Positions 1 through 8,158 are shown, counted from the first letter of the stretch. The stretch is DNA of 64,000 nt from Halarchaeum rubridurum (GCF_014647115.1 NZ_BMOO01000004.1:1-64000); one strand, 5' to 3'. The notes: generated from the letters alone by a model not told the origin. Program-made: numbers and translations.

Positions 1-71
1 AATCTCTCCGCTTCAACTCCTTTGATTTAGCGCCCCACCCCGACGCCGTCTAATGATTCAACACAGCCGTT

Positions 72-1433
72 TCAGGCCACCGCGACGACGATGTGCTTGA
101 GGACGACGATCCAGACGATGCTGACGATGCCGAGCGCGAGCGTGGCGAGCGTCCACGCCTGGTAGGCCGTGGCGGTCTCCATGTCGGAGAACTCGGTGAT
201 TATCCAGAAGTAGGAGTCGTTGGCGTGGCTGACCGTCATGCTCCCGGCGCCGATGGCGAGCACGGCGAAGACGCTCCCCCACGTGCCGGCGAGGCCGAGG
301 TTGGGGAGGAGCGGCGCGACGATGCCGGCGGTGGTGAGGATGGAGACGGTCGAGGAGCCGAGCGTCGTCTTGAGCGCGGCGGCGAGGATGAAGACGGCGA
401 TCAGGCCGAGCCCGAGGCCGCCGAGGGCGTTGCCGACGAAGTCCTGGAGCGGGAGCGCGCCGAGGACGCTCCCGAACGCGCCGCCCGCGCCGGTGACGGC
501 GAGGATGACGGCGGCGTTCGTCAGCCCCTCGCTGACCCACTCGCTCGACATCTCGTCGGTGTACGTCGGGACGGTGGCGAAGCCGACGAACGCGCCGATG
601 ATGAGCGCGACGGAGGGGTCGCCGACGAACTGGAGCGCGCTCTGGAGTTGGCCGGTGACGAACGCGGGGTTCTCCGCGCTCGGATAGGTGGCGACGCTGC
701 CGAGCGCGATGAGGACGATGGGGATGACGAGCGGGGCGAACGCGGCGGCCGGCGAGGGGAGCTGGCCGTACTCGGCCTCGATCTCCTCGACGGTCGTCTC
801 GGGTGCGGGGTCGATCTCGTAGTTCGAGGCGACGCGGTCGGCCCACTTCGCGGCGACGAATATCACGGGGACGCTGACGACGAGGCCCGTGAGCATCACG
901 AGGCCGATGGGTGCGCCGAGGATGCCCGCGGCCGCGATGGGGCCGGGCGTCGGCGGGACGAAGACGTGCGTCGTGTAGAGCCCGCCGGCGAGCGCGACGG
1001 AGACGGTGGCGAGCGAGAGCGACGAGCGCTCCGCGATGGCGCGGTTCAGCCCGGAGAGGATGACGAACCCGGAGTCACAGAAGACGGGGATGCTGACGAG
1101 CCCGCCCGTGGCCGCGAGCGCCTCGGTCGTCAGGTCCTCGCCGAAGAAGCCGAGGACGGTCTCGGCGATGACGATTGCGCCACCGGACTTCTCCAGGATG
1201 GTGCCGATGATGGTCCCGGCGAGGATGACGATGCCGATGTAGCCGAGCGTCCCGCCGAAGCCGTCGGTGACGAGCGTGGCGGCCTCGGCGGGGTCGATCC
1301 CGCCGAGGAGCGCCGTTCCGTACGCGGCGACGAGCAGCGTCAGGAACGCGTGCAGTTCGAGTCGCGCCGTCGCCACGACGATGAACGCGACGGCGAGCAA
1401 CAGTAACGCGAGCAGTGCGTAGCCCTGTAACAT
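72..1433 (-). CDS. GntP-family permease (gluconate or related organic acid symporter)
   Basis: This 453-residue protein is almost entirely hydrophobic, with roughly 12 membrane segments and one hydrophilic loop near residues 205-230 (IDPAPETTVEEIEAEYG), the pattern of GntP/CitMHS-type carriers. The length matches the family (about 440-460). GntP members import gluconate or similar sugar acids with protons; the substrate cannot be read from the sequence. It lies 48 bases downstream of the arsA-like gene on the same strand. An AT-rich stretch at about 1456-1471 (TAATAATCATTA) sits at TATA distance from the ATG, so it probably has its own promoter. Family fairly certain, substrate unknown. Confidence 0.85.
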   Translation of the reverse strand: MLQGYALLALLLLAVAFIVVATARLELHAFLTLLVAAYGTALLGGIDPAEAATLVTDGFGGTLGYIGIVILAGTIIGTILEKSGGAIVIAETVLGFFGEDLTTEALAATGGLVSIPVFCDSGFVILSGLNRAIAERSSLSLATVSVALAGGLYTTHVFVPPTPGPIAAAGILGAPIGLVMLTGLVVSVPVIFVAAKWADRVASNYEIDPAPETTVEEIEAEYGQLPSPAAAFAPLVIPIVLIALGSVATYPSAENPAFVTGQLQSALQFVGDPSVALIIGAFVGFATVPTYTDEMSSEWVSEGLTNAAVILAVTGAGGAFGSVLGALPLQDFVGNALGGLGLGLIAVFILAAALKTTLGSSTVSILTTAGIVAPLLPNLGLAGTWGSVFAVLAIGAGSMTVSHANDSYFWIITEFSDMETATAYQAWTLATLALGIVSIVWIVVLKHIVVAVA

Positions 1434-1481
1434 ACGCTCCGTACTGGGCGTCCGCTAGTAATAATCATTATGTTCGAGTCG

Positions 1482-2531
1482 TCAGGCGAGACAGGCCGCG
1501 ACGACGCGGAGGGCGTCGGGGCCCCGGACCTCCTCCGCGAGCAGCGGGACGCGCTTCACGTCGTGGCCCCGGAAGAGGTCCTGGGCCTCCGCGAGCGCGT
1601 CCTGCTGGACGTCCCAGCGGCGCTGGCAGAACGCACACGCATCGAGGTTCGGCGAGACGAACGTCTCCGCGGGGACCTCGGGCACCACGTCCACGAGCGG
1701 CTCCATCACCTTGTTCACGACGACGGTCGAGACCGGGATGCCGAACTCCGCCAGGCGCTCGCGGAGGCGCTTGGCCTCCGTCACGCTCATCCCCTCGGGG
1801 ACGGTGACGATACGGAAGTCCGTCCGCGCCGGGTCGGTCAGGACGGCGCGGAGTCGCGTCACGCGCTCGCGGACCTCCTCGACGCCGGCCATCCCCGCGT
1901 CCGCGTCCGCGCCGCCGCCGAACAGCCCCTTCATCGAGTCCATCATCCCGCCCATCTTCTCGCGGAACTGGAGCATCCGCCCCATCATCGAGTCCATCAG
2001 CTCCGGGAGTTCGAGCAGGCGGAGCGTGTGGCCCGTCGGCGCGGTGTCGACCACGACGCGCTCGAAGCGCTCGTCGTCGAGGTACTCCACGAGCAACTGC
2101 ATCGCCGCCGCCTCGTCCGCGCCCGGCATCGGCCCGCCGAGCGGGGTCGCCATCTCGTCGCCCGCGCCGCCGAGGAGGTCCCCGAGGCCGCCCATCGGCC
2201 CCGCACCGTCCTCCCCGCCGAGGCCCATCGCGCCCGCGCGCTCCATCGCCTCGTCCGGGTCGATCTCGACGCCCCAGAGCGGGACGTCCTCGCGGAGCCG
2301 CCCGGGCTGGCTCGGGACGTCCACCCCGTACGTGTCCGAGAGGCTGTGCGCCGGGTCCGTCGACACCACGAGCGTCGGCGTCCCGTCCGTCGCGCTCGCC
2401 AGCCCCGTCGCCGCCGCCATCGTCGTCTTTCCCACGCCGCCCTTCCCGCCGTAGAGGACGTACTCCGCCGTCCCCGCCGCCACGCTCGGCGCGTCGAGGT
2501 CCTCGACGGCCTCCACTTCGAGTTCGCTCAT
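1482..2531 (-). CDS. ArsA/GET3-family ATPase
   Basis: 349 residues. It has the deviant P-loop GKGGVGKT at residues 29-36, the A-type motif STDPAHSLSDTYG just after residue 56, and the DTAPTGHTLRLLELP switch motif in the middle. A CxxC pair (ACAFC, about residues 296-300) resembles the inter-subunit zinc site of GET3. A Met/Gly-rich segment (about 180-215) fits the family's hydrophobic client-binding insert. Eukaryotic GET3 targets tail-anchored membrane proteins; bacterial ArsA pumps arsenite. No arsenic genes are nearby, so a targeting or chaperone role is the better inference. The single ATPase domain, not a tandem pair, also favours the GET3 type. Confidence 0.87.
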   Translation of the reverse strand: MSELEVEAVEDLDAPSVAAGTAEYVLYGGKGGVGKTTMAAATGLASATDGTPTLVVSTDPAHSLSDTYGVDVPSQPGRLREDVPLWGVEIDPDEAMERAGAMGLGGEDGAGPMGGLGDLLGGAGDEMATPLGGPMPGADEAAAMQLLVEYLDDERFERVVVDTAPTGHTLRLLELPELMDSMMGRMLQFREKMGGMMDSMKGLFGGGADADAGMAGVEEVRERVTRLRAVLTDPARTDFRIVTVPEGMSVTEAKRLRERLAEFGIPVSTVVVNKVMEPLVDVVPEVPAETFVSPNLDACAFCQRRWDVQQDALAEAQDLFRGHDVKRVPLLAEEVRGPDALRVVAACLA

Positions 2532-2565
2532 ACGTGGGTGAGGGGGTTCCCGTCAGGTAGGTCCT

Positions 2566-2622
2566 CCGTCTTTTTCCCGTTCGGGTCGCACGAAGCGCGA
2601 ACCTCTCGAAGCAAAAACACGG
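2566..2622. repeat. Palindromic dispersed element, family 2, copy 1
   Basis: A 57-base inverted-repeat element. Its left end CCGTCTTTTT (2566-2575) pairs with its right end AAAAACACGG (2613-2622), with one mismatch. On the minus strand it reads CCGTGTTTTTGC, an interior, then CGAACGGGAAAAAGACGG. The copy at 42825-42896 has matching ends and a different interior. It lies just upstream of the arsA-like gene and before the low-GC ORFs. Confidence 0.55.
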
Positions 2623-2729
2623 TCCGCGCGAGCGAAGCGAGACGTGGGGCGAGCCGGGCCACAGGTCCCGCGAGAGAGAAAATCCCGCACGGTGAAACTC
2701 GCGCCCACGCCACGGGTGCGCTGGACCGG

Positions 2730-2837
2730 ATGCGTTCGATACAGACCCGTCTGGACCGAATCGAAGAGATGATTCCGCCACGACGTGACCGAAGCAGCCA
2801 GTGTATCTACTGTCGAAAAGGCTATTCGGTTACATAA
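2730..2837 (+). CDS. Possible 35-residue CxxC micro-protein
   Basis: An ATG-initiated ORF of 35 residues that begins MRSIQTRLDRIEEMIPPRR and ends with a single CIYC motif near the C terminus. The first half could form an amphipathic helix and shows a GC-rich third codon position. It ends 13 bases before an in-frame ATG (2851) of the next membrane protein, so the two could form a small operon. It overlaps the longer GTG-started form of that gene in another frame, so only one of the two arrangements can be right. I know of no family for it; this could be chance. Confidence 0.3.
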   Translation: MRSIQTRLDRIEEMIPPRRDRSSQCIYCRKGYSVT

Positions 2838-3069
2838 TCGAGTTGCCAGTATGGGGGAACATGATGGGGATAATGGCTTGAGAGAAACGATTGTAACATT
2901 TCTTGGAGAGTGGCAGCTAGGAGCGATCCTTCTAGTCGGTTCCACTATTGTCGGGTTTGTTTTTGGCGCTATTGTGGGATCGGTGTGGTCTGGATTTTTC
3001 GGGGTAGTTAGCGTCGTTATCGGCTCAATACTGGCATTTTCTCTATTCTCGTACTTGCTCTACGGGTGA
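2785..3069 (+). CDS. Small low-GC membrane protein, unknown function
   Basis: Up to 94 residues from a GTG at 2785. A shorter version of 72 residues starts at the ATG at 2851, and the overlap with the upstream micro-ORF makes that start at least as likely. The C-terminal half holds two predicted membrane helices rich in Gly (GSTIVGFVFGAIVG, then VVSVVIGSILAF) and ends LFSYLLYG. Base composition and codon use are clearly more AT-rich than the neighbours (tta, att, ttt codons), which suggests recent transfer. Palindromic elements lie on both sides (2566-2622 and 3298-3341). No family recognised. Confidence 0.6.
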   Translation: MTEAASVSTVEKAIRLHNRVASMGEHDGDNGLRETIVTFLGEWQLGAILLVGSTIVGFVFGAIVGSVWSGFFGVVSVVIGSILAFSLFSYLLYG

Positions 3070-3207
3070 TAAGGCATCACGTCTACTAAACAGTCGTTTC
3101 ACGACGAGCGACGACGCATCGAACGAGGCGGGCTAGCGTTCGCGGGACGAGCGGTCCAAGGGACCCGGTAGTCCCGCGGTTCACTCGCGCAAAGCGCGAG
3201 GCGCAAG

Positions 3208-3226
3208 GACCACCGGAGGTGGTCCG
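3208..3226. repeat. Perfect 8-bp hairpin in the 3070-3343 gap
   Basis: GGACCACC and GGTGGTCC form a perfect 8-bp inverted repeat around a GGA loop. The whole 3070-3343 gap lies between convergent genes and contains several short palindromes and no convincing ORF. This hairpin could serve as a folded 3' end for either neighbour. Confidence 0.4.
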
Positions 3227-3297
3227 CCGCGCTTTTGCGTGCGAGACGACGGAGTCGCCTCACTGCATAGGAAGAAACGACGCTTCTTCCGATGGCC

Positions 3298-3341
3298 GAC
3301 CGTTTGCCAGCGATGGCGAAGCCGTCGCACAGCAAACGGTC
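3298..3341. repeat. Palindromic dispersed element, family 1, copy D
   Basis: GACCGTTTGC (3298-3307) and GCAAACGGTC (3332-3341) form a perfect 10-bp inverted repeat. The interior continues the stem (GCGATGGC against GCCGTCGC, one G.T wobble). It lies between convergent genes, a few bases past the aminotransferase stop codon. It shares its outer arms and layout with the copies at 23249, 42172 and 57279. Confidence 0.6.
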
Positions 3342-3343
3342 GT

Positions 3344-4441
3344 TTAGAAGAACTCGACTAACCGTTCGGCAGCGGTCTCGACGCGCGGGGTGACGAGTGC
3401 GAAGCGGAGCCAGTCGCTGCGGGCGTCGCCGAAGGCTTCGCCGGGCATGCCGGCGACGCCGGCCTCGTCGATGAGGCGTTTGGCGTTCGCCATCGTGCCG
3501 GGGTAGTCGGGGAAGCGCGCGAGGACGTAGAAGGCTCCCTCGGGCGTCGTGTATTCGGCGCCGGCGCGGTCGAGGGCGGCGGTGAAGGTCCGAACGCGCT
3601 CGCGGAGGCGTTCGCGGTTCGCCTCGTGGTAGGACGCGTCAGTCGTTTCGAGGGCGCGGAGGACGGCGGCCTGGGCGGGCCTGCTGGTCGCCACGTTCGT
3701 GAGCATGTTGCGCGTTCGGGCGGCGGCGGCGTCGCGCTCGGGGAGGACGGCGTACCCCACCCGAAAGCCCGTGATGGCGTACGTCTTCGAGAAGGAGTTG
3801 GTGACGACGACGTGCTCGGAGTCGAAGGCGAGCGCGGAGGTGAAGGTGCCCGTGAAGTCGTAGTGGTCGTACACCTCGTCGGAGACGAGCATCGCGTCGT
3901 TCGCCTCGGCGATGCGGACGAACTCGCGCATCGTCTCCTCGCCGTACACCGCCCCCGTGGGGTTGTTCGGGGTGTTGACGACGATGCAGGCGGTCTCGTC
4001 GCTCGCGGCGGCGCGGACGTCCGCGGGGTCGAGGCCGCCGTCGTCGGCGACGGGGACGAAGCGCTGGACGCCGCCGAGCATCTCGGCCTTCCCGGGGTAG
4101 TAGGGGTAGACGGGGTCGGCCATGAGGACCTCGGAGCCGTCGAAGCGTTCGAGGGCGCGGGCCATCCCGAGGGTGTTCGCCATGCCGCCGCCGTTGGTGA
4201 CGATGACGCGCTCGGTGGCGACGCCGCGGCGCTCGGCGACGCGCTCGCGGAGCTCGCGGAGGCCGGCGCTCGGCGGATATTGGAACGCCTCGCCGCCGGT
4301 GTCGGCGTAGTCGTGGAGGCCCTCGCCGATGCCGTCGGGCGCGCCCCAGTCGGGGTTCCCCGAGACCATGTCGACGACGTCGCGGTCGGCGGCCTCCGCG
4401 TACTGCATCACCGTGAAGAAGAGCGGTTCCTCGTACTCCAT
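3344..4441 (-). CDS. Pyridoxal-phosphate aminotransferase, class I/II
   Basis: 365 residues from the ATG at 4441, where the protein reads MEYEEPLFFTVMQYAEAADR; upstream in-frame codons give an Arg-rich, non-protein-like extension. Fold type I marks are visible: VNTPNNPTGAVY, LVSDEVYDHYDF, and the lysine motif SFSKTYAITGFRVGY with the PLP-binding Lys near residue 217. The closing region LRFALVT supplies the usual substrate-binding Arg. The substrate is uncertain; aspartate or aromatic amino acids are typical. It follows the zinc-finger gene by 25 bases on the same strand and is likely co-transcribed with it. Confidence 0.87.
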   Translation of the reverse strand: MEYEEPLFFTVMQYAEAADRDVVDMVSGNPDWGAPDGIGEGLHDYADTGGEAFQYPPSAGLRELRERVAERRGVATERVIVTNGGGMANTLGMARALERFDGSEVLMADPVYPYYPGKAEMLGGVQRFVPVADDGGLDPADVRAAASDETACIVVNTPNNPTGAVYGEETMREFVRIAEANDAMLVSDEVYDHYDFTGTFTSALAFDSEHVVVTNSFSKTYAITGFRVGYAVLPERDAAAARTRNMLTNVATSRPAQAAVLRALETTDASYHEANRERLRERVRTFTAALDRAGAEYTTPEGAFYVLARFPDYPGTMANAKRLIDEAGVAGMPGEAFGDARSDWLRFALVTPRVETAAERLVEFF

Positions 4442-4466
4442 GCGGGGAACCGCGGCCGCGAGGGTG

Positions 4467-4751
4467 TTAAGCGCTTCCCGACGAGGACGAGGCCGCGTCG
4501 CGCGTCCACCCGGGGTCGCGGCCGGTCCGGGCGATGTGGCCGGCGCGACAGGCCGGACAGACGTCCGGCGTCTCGTCGGTGCTCCGCGGGACGTACACCG
4601 CCCCGCCGCACTCGACGCAGGCGTCCGCGACGACGGTCGCGCAGTCCGCACAGACGTTGAAGTCGTCGACCGTCAACTCGCGGAGAGGTTCGAGTCGTTT
4701 GTCCAGGACGTACTCGTCGATGACCGACCCGCAGTTCTGACACGATTGCAT
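4467..4751 (-). CDS. Small zinc-finger protein with CxxC pairs
   Basis: 94 residues starting MQSCQNCGSVIDEYVL. It carries four CxxC knuckles in order: CQNC, CADC, CVEC and CPAC, enough for two zinc sites. The C-terminal tail is unstructured and Ser-rich. Small proteins of this kind are abundant in haloarchaea and mostly uncharacterised; roles in nucleic acid or protein binding are only inferred. A TATA-like ACTATATG on the minus strand at about 4783-4791 lies at promoter distance from the ATG. It heads a probable two-gene unit with the aminotransferase. Confidence 0.75.
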   Translation of the reverse strand: MQSCQNCGSVIDEYVLDKRLEPLRELTVDDFNVCADCATVVADACVECGGAVYVPRSTDETPDVCPACRAGHIARTGRDPGWTRDAASSSSGSA

Positions 4752-4859
4752 AGCGATCCGTATTGGTGTCTGTTGGCACGGCACATATAGTTGTCCCCCG
4801 AGTGGCGAAGCGACGCGCGGGCCGAACCGCTTACGTGTGCGACGCGACCCACAACGGGT

Positions 4860-5219
4860 ATGACGAACAACGCGGACCCGGACGCGGCGCGACGCTACTA
4901 CGACCTCGTCGACGACGAGGACTACGAGGGCCTGCTCGGGCTGTTCAGCCCCGACATCGTCTACGAGCGCCCCGGTCAGCCCGCCATCGAGGGCCTCGCG
5001 GACATGGAGGCGTTCTACGAGACGGGCCGGCCCCTGGAGGACGGCGAGCACACGGTCTTCGACGTCGTCGCGGACGGGGACACCGTCGCCGTCCGCGGGC
5101 GCTTCGAGGGCGTGCAGGACGGCGAAACGGTCGCCTTCGGCTTCGCGGACTTCCACGAGTTCGACGACGAAGGGTTCATCGCGCGGCGCTACACCTACAC
5201 GGACCGGGACACGGTCTGA
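4860..5219 (+). CDS. NTF2/SnoaL-like fold protein
   Basis: 119 residues from the ATG at 4860. Residues 9-25 (ARRYYDLVDDEDYEGLL) and the phrase GLFSPDIVYERPGQPAIEGLADMEAFYE are typical of the SnoaL/DUF4440 cone fold, followed by alternating beta strands. Members include small isomerases, hydratases and ligand-binding proteins, so the reaction cannot be predicted. It is divergent from the zinc-finger gene and followed after 46 bases by the cinA-like gene in the same direction. Confidence 0.75.
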   Translation: MTNNADPDAARRYYDLVDDEDYEGLLGLFSPDIVYERPGQPAIEGLADMEAFYETGRPLEDGEHTVFDVVADGDTVAVRGRFEGVQDGETVAFGFADFHEFDDEGFIARRYTYTDRDTV

Positions 5220-5265
5220 GACGACACCCACAAGCGCAATACCGCTCCTCTCTCTACACCGGTGT

Positions 5266-5781
5266 ATGCGCGACTACGCCGACGACCCGCCGGTCGAGGA
5301 GCGTCTCGGCGACGCCCTCCGCGCGGCCGGTGACACCATCGCCACGACGGAATCCTGCACGGGCGGCCTCGTCGGGTCGCTCCTCACGGACGTCCCGGGC
5401 TCCTCGGACTACTTCGACCGGACGTACGTCACCTACACCTACGACGCGAAACTCGACACCGGCGTCTCCCGCGAGGCACTCGACGGCCACGGCGCGGTGA
5501 GCGAACCCGTCGCCCGCGAAATGGCGCGCGCCGTCCGCGACGCCGCGGGGACGACGTGGGGCGTCTCCACGACGGGAATCGCCGGCCCGACGGGCGGGAG
5601 CGAGACCAAGCCCGTCGGCACCGTCTACGTCGGCGTCGCGCACGCCGGCGCGTGGGGCGCGGACGACACCTACACGACCGTCGAGCGCTACGAGTTCGAC
5701 GGCGAGCGGACCGAAATCAAAGAGCAGATCGCCCGGCAGGCGCTCGACGACGCCCTCGCCGCCGTGGAGGCCCGCGAGTGA
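5266..5781 (+). CDS. CinA C-terminal family nicotinamide-nucleotide amidase
   Basis: 171 residues spanning one CinA C-terminal domain without the N-terminal MoaB-like domain. Diagnostic pieces are TTESCTGGLVGSLLTDVPGSS near residues 26-46 (the family's Ser/Cys region), SREALDGHGAVSEPVAREMA, and GVSTTGIAGPTGGSETKPVGTVYVG. Family enzymes deamidate nicotinamide mononucleotide in NAD recycling. Its stop codon overlaps the GTG start of the next gene (GTGA), which implies translational coupling. Confidence 0.87.
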   Translation: MRDYADDPPVEERLGDALRAAGDTIATTESCTGGLVGSLLTDVPGSSDYFDRTYVTYTYDAKLDTGVSREALDGHGAVSEPVAREMARAVRDAAGTTWGVSTTGIAGPTGGSETKPVGTVYVGVAHAGAWGADDTYTTVERYEFDGERTEIKEQIARQALDDALAAVEARE

Positions 5782-6290
5782 ACAAGAAAGACCACATCCT
5801 CAACGGCGGCCTGCTCGGGATCGGTCTCGGCTTCGTCCTCCACCCGGAGGGGAACGTCCAGACGCTCGTCACGATGGCCGCCGTCTTCGTCCCCGTCGTC
5901 CTCGGCGCGCTCTTCCCCGACATCGACACCGAGTTCGGCAAGCACAGAAAGACCCTGCACAACGTCTTCGTCGTCGCCCTCCTCTACGGCTACACGATCT
6001 ACTTCGGGAACCTCCAGTGGGTGTGGATCGGCGTCGTCTCCCACTTCGTCCTCGACGTCCTCGGCTCGAAGCGCGGCATCGCGCTCTTCTACCCGCTCTG
6101 GGACGAGGAGTTCGGCACGCCCGTCGGCGTCACGACGGCCTCGCAGTACGCGACGGTCATCACCATCGTCATCACGCTCGTCGAGCTCGCCGCGGTGTAC
6201 GCCCTCCTCACCTACGCGCCGAGCGTCATCCCGAACGTCGACCTCTCCGCGGTCTCCGTGCAGGCCCTCGGGCTCGCGCCGTGGGTGTGA
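5778..6290 (+). CDS. YdjM-like membrane-bound metal-dependent hydrolase
   Basis: 170 residues from a GTG that overlaps the preceding stop by four bases. It has several membrane helices and conserved polar residues: DHILNGG, PDIDTEFGKHRKTLHN and HFVLDVLGSKRG. These His/Asp motifs match the YdjM (COG1988, DUF457) family of integral membrane putative metal-dependent hydrolases. Substrate unknown; the bacterial relative is induced in the SOS response. Coupling to the CinA-type gene suggests a joint transcript, but no shared pathway is evident. Confidence 0.8.
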   Translation: MNKKDHILNGGLLGIGLGFVLHPEGNVQTLVTMAAVFVPVVLGALFPDIDTEFGKHRKTLHNVFVVALLYGYTIYFGNLQWVWIGVVSHFVLDVLGSKRGIALFYPLWDEEFGTPVGVTTASQYATVITIVITLVELAAVYALLTYAPSVIPNVDLSAVSVQALGLAPWV

Positions 6291-6300
6291 CCCCCAGTAC

Positions 6301-7056
6301 TCAGTAGACCCGGACGTCGTCGAAGCGCCCCTCGTAGGCGATGTGGCGCGGGTGGGTCGGCTCCATCCCCGAGAGCAGGACGCGGTCCATCTTCTCGTAG
6401 GTGTTCTCCCACGCGAGGTGACAGAACTCCGCGCGACAGCGCAGGGTGTGTCGCCACCCGGTGCGGTGTTCGACGCGCCGCGGCGCGCCGTCCTCGAAGG
6501 CCGCACAGAGGTCGGCCGCGCTCTCGATGTCGCGCTCGAACGTCGTCCACACCTCCCCGACCGTCGCGCGCCGGTGGGCGTAGCTCGACCCGAACGCCGG
6601 GAGCCCGTGGGCCTCGACGAGTTCGCGCGCCCGCTCGTTCTGGTACGGCCACTGCTTGGGGTTGTACACCTCGCCCGCGGCGAGTCGGTCGCCGTAGCGC
6701 TCGAAGTCGGCGGGCCCGAGGCTCACCGTCGCGAACGTCGGGTGCGGCGCGAGCACGGTCGCGTCCTGCTCGTCGAAGGCCCCGAACGCGCCGTCGAGCG
6801 TGATGAAGTCCGGGACCGGGTCCTCGAGGCCGAGCGCGAGCACGTGTCTGCGCGCCTGCCACGGGCCCGTGAAGACCTCGCGGGCCGGGACGACGAGGAG
6901 GTCGTCGTCGGTGAACGCCGCGGCGCGCTCGCGGATCGCCGGGAGGCGCGTGAAGTGCGGTGCGTACACGAGCACGTCGATGCCGCGGGCCTTCGCACGC
7001 GCCGCGACGTCGGCGTCCAGAACTTTCACGTGTGGGTCGACGCGGGTCTCCGTCAC
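6301..7056 (-). CDS. PHP-domain metal-dependent phosphoesterase
   Basis: 251 residues from a GTG at 7056 (VTETRVDPHVKVLD). The N-terminal DPHVK replaces the usual DxHxH, giving D7 and H9 of the first metal motif. Further on are VYAPHFTRLP, VPAREVF (metal Glu) and APHPTF, as in PHP proteins of the COG0613 type. The C-terminal part (AWENTYEKMDRVLLSG) is lineage-specific. PHP proteins include nucleases, RNases and histidinol phosphatases; the substrate is open. It converges on the YdjM-like gene with a 10-base gap. Confidence 0.78.
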   Translation of the reverse strand: MTETRVDPHVKVLDADVAARAKARGIDVLVYAPHFTRLPAIRERAAAFTDDDLLVVPAREVFTGPWQARRHVLALGLEDPVPDFITLDGAFGAFDEQDATVLAPHPTFATVSLGPADFERYGDRLAAGEVYNPKQWPYQNERARELVEAHGLPAFGSSYAHRRATVGEVWTTFERDIESAADLCAAFEDGAPRRVEHRTGWRHTLRCRAEFCHLAWENTYEKMDRVLLSGMEPTHPRHIAYEGRFDDVRVY

Positions 7057-7146
7057 GCGACGGCGTACGCGGGGCGAGGCTTTTAGCGTTACACTTTCGC
7101 GCGCCCGGCCGGACGCTTTTTCCGCGCGCCGCGAGACGCCCCGGTC

Positions 7147-7431
7147 ATGACCGACGACTGGCGCGACGACGACATCGACGCCGTGCTCCGCGTCCTCTCG
7201 CAGGGCGGACTCGGCGTCTCGCCCGCCGGAATCGCCGCGAACGCCGACGCGCTCCTCGACGAACACCTCTCGATAACCGACGTCGAGGCCGCCCTCGACG
7301 CCCTCGCCGAACGCGACATCGTCGAGACGCTCGACAGCGACGCCTCGGGCGCGTACTACCGGCTCACCGACCACGGCCGGGACTACGTCGACGCCGAGTT
7401 CGCGGCGAACGCCTTCGGCTACGTCGACTGA
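7147..7431 (+). CDS. Winged-helix DNA-binding protein
   Basis: 94 residues. IDAVLRVLSQGGLGVSPAGIAANADALL, LSITDVEAALDALAERDIVETLD and the wing GAYYRLTDHGRDYVDAEF form a complete winged helix-turn-helix of the small archaeal PhiH1/PadR-like type. It is probably a DNA-binding regulator with no ligand domain. The target is unknown. It is divergent from the PHP gene with about 90 bases between them, so it could act on that promoter. Confidence 0.72.
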   Translation: MTDDWRDDDIDAVLRVLSQGGLGVSPAGIAANADALLDEHLSITDVEAALDALAERDIVETLDSDASGAYYRLTDHGRDYVDAEFAANAFGYVD

Positions 7432-7502
7432 GCGGAGAGCCGAAGGGACGCGACGCGAACCGTCGTTCGGTCGGTTCGGCGGTCCGCGCCCCTCCGGGTC
7501 AC

Positions 7503-7675
7503 CGCGTTCCCCGCTCGTGTTCGTGTCGCCGGGGAACGCGTCGCGTCGCTCGGCGTTCCTCGAAGTCGTCTCACGGCGCTTCGCGCCGTTCGACGGGCGA
7601 CATCTCGCTCGTCGAGCCAGTGGGACGCGCCGCGTCCCCACCCTGTTCGACTGTTCGAGGAGCTATCGCTCCTCG
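7503..7675. repeat. Palindrome-dense convergent intergenic region
   Basis: The 7432-7717 gap separates convergent genes. It holds CGCGTTCCCCG (7503-7513) paired with CGGGGAACGCG (7530-7540), an ACGGCGC/GCGCCGT hairpin near 7573-7589, GGGACGCG/CGCGTCCC (7622-7638), and CGAGGAGC/GCTCCTCG (7656-7675). All are perfect arms. No coding potential is evident. The hairpins may shape transcript ends or be decayed mobile palindromes. Confidence 0.45.
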
Positions 7676-7717
7676 CTATCCGCGTGAATGAGAACGAACG
7701 CGGGGTCGGGGAACGCG

Positions 7718-8155
7718 CTAGCGTTCCTCGGAGTCGAGCACGCGAATCTGGTCCCCACGGACCGTGACGGGGATGGGGACGGTGGCCTCGTAGAGTTCGA
7801 CGGTGACCTGGTCTTTGCCCTCGTCGATGCGCTGGACCTGGGCCTTCTCACCCTTGAACGGGCCGGCGATGAGTTCGACGATGTCGCCCTCCGCGATGCC
7901 CTCGACGTCGGGCTTCGGGCTGAGGAAGTGCTCGACCTCGCTGATGGAGGACTCGCCGGGCACCATGCTGCGCGCGTGGGGGATCTCCTCCATGACGCGC
8001 GAGATGACGGCGTCGTTGTCCGCCTCGACCATCACGTAGCTGGTGAGCGCGTCGGGCGCGAGGACGGCGTGGATCTCGTTCTCCTCGCGGTTGGCGATCA
8101 TGCTCGCGACCGTCTGCTCCTGGCTCGCGGTCGTCTTGACGGCGAACACGCCCAT
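7718..8155 (-). CDS. spt5: Transcription elongation factor Spt5 (NusG homologue)
   Basis: 145 residues, the usual archaeal length. The NGN domain occupies about residues 1-85 ([34 protein letters not shown]). A KOW domain follows at about 88-140, with the core [21 protein letters not shown]. With Spt4, Spt5 binds the RNA polymerase clamp and aids processive elongation. It follows secE by three bases on the same strand; secE-spt5 is a conserved archaeal pair. Confidence 0.96.
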   Translation of the reverse strand: MGVFAVKTTASQEQTVASMIANREENEIHAVLAPDALTSYVMVEADNDAVISRVMEEIPHARSMVPGESSISEVEHFLSPKPDVEGIAEGDIVELIAGPFKGEKAQVQRIDEGKDQVTVELYEATVPIPVTVRGDQIRVLDSEER

Positions 8156-8158
8156 ACG

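Noticed and set aside
3099-3335. 78-codon minus-strand frame upstream of the aminotransferase stop
   Set aside because: Covers the palindromes and is Arg/Ser-rich with no motif or start signal; taken as chance.
3070-3343. tRNA or other structured RNA in the palindrome-rich gap
   Set aside because: No cloverleaf, T-loop TTCRA motif or acceptor stem could be drawn; the hairpins are short and separate.
7432-7717. Insertion sequence with terminal inverted repeats
   Set aside because: The inverted repeats are short and internal, with no transposase frame or flanking target duplication.
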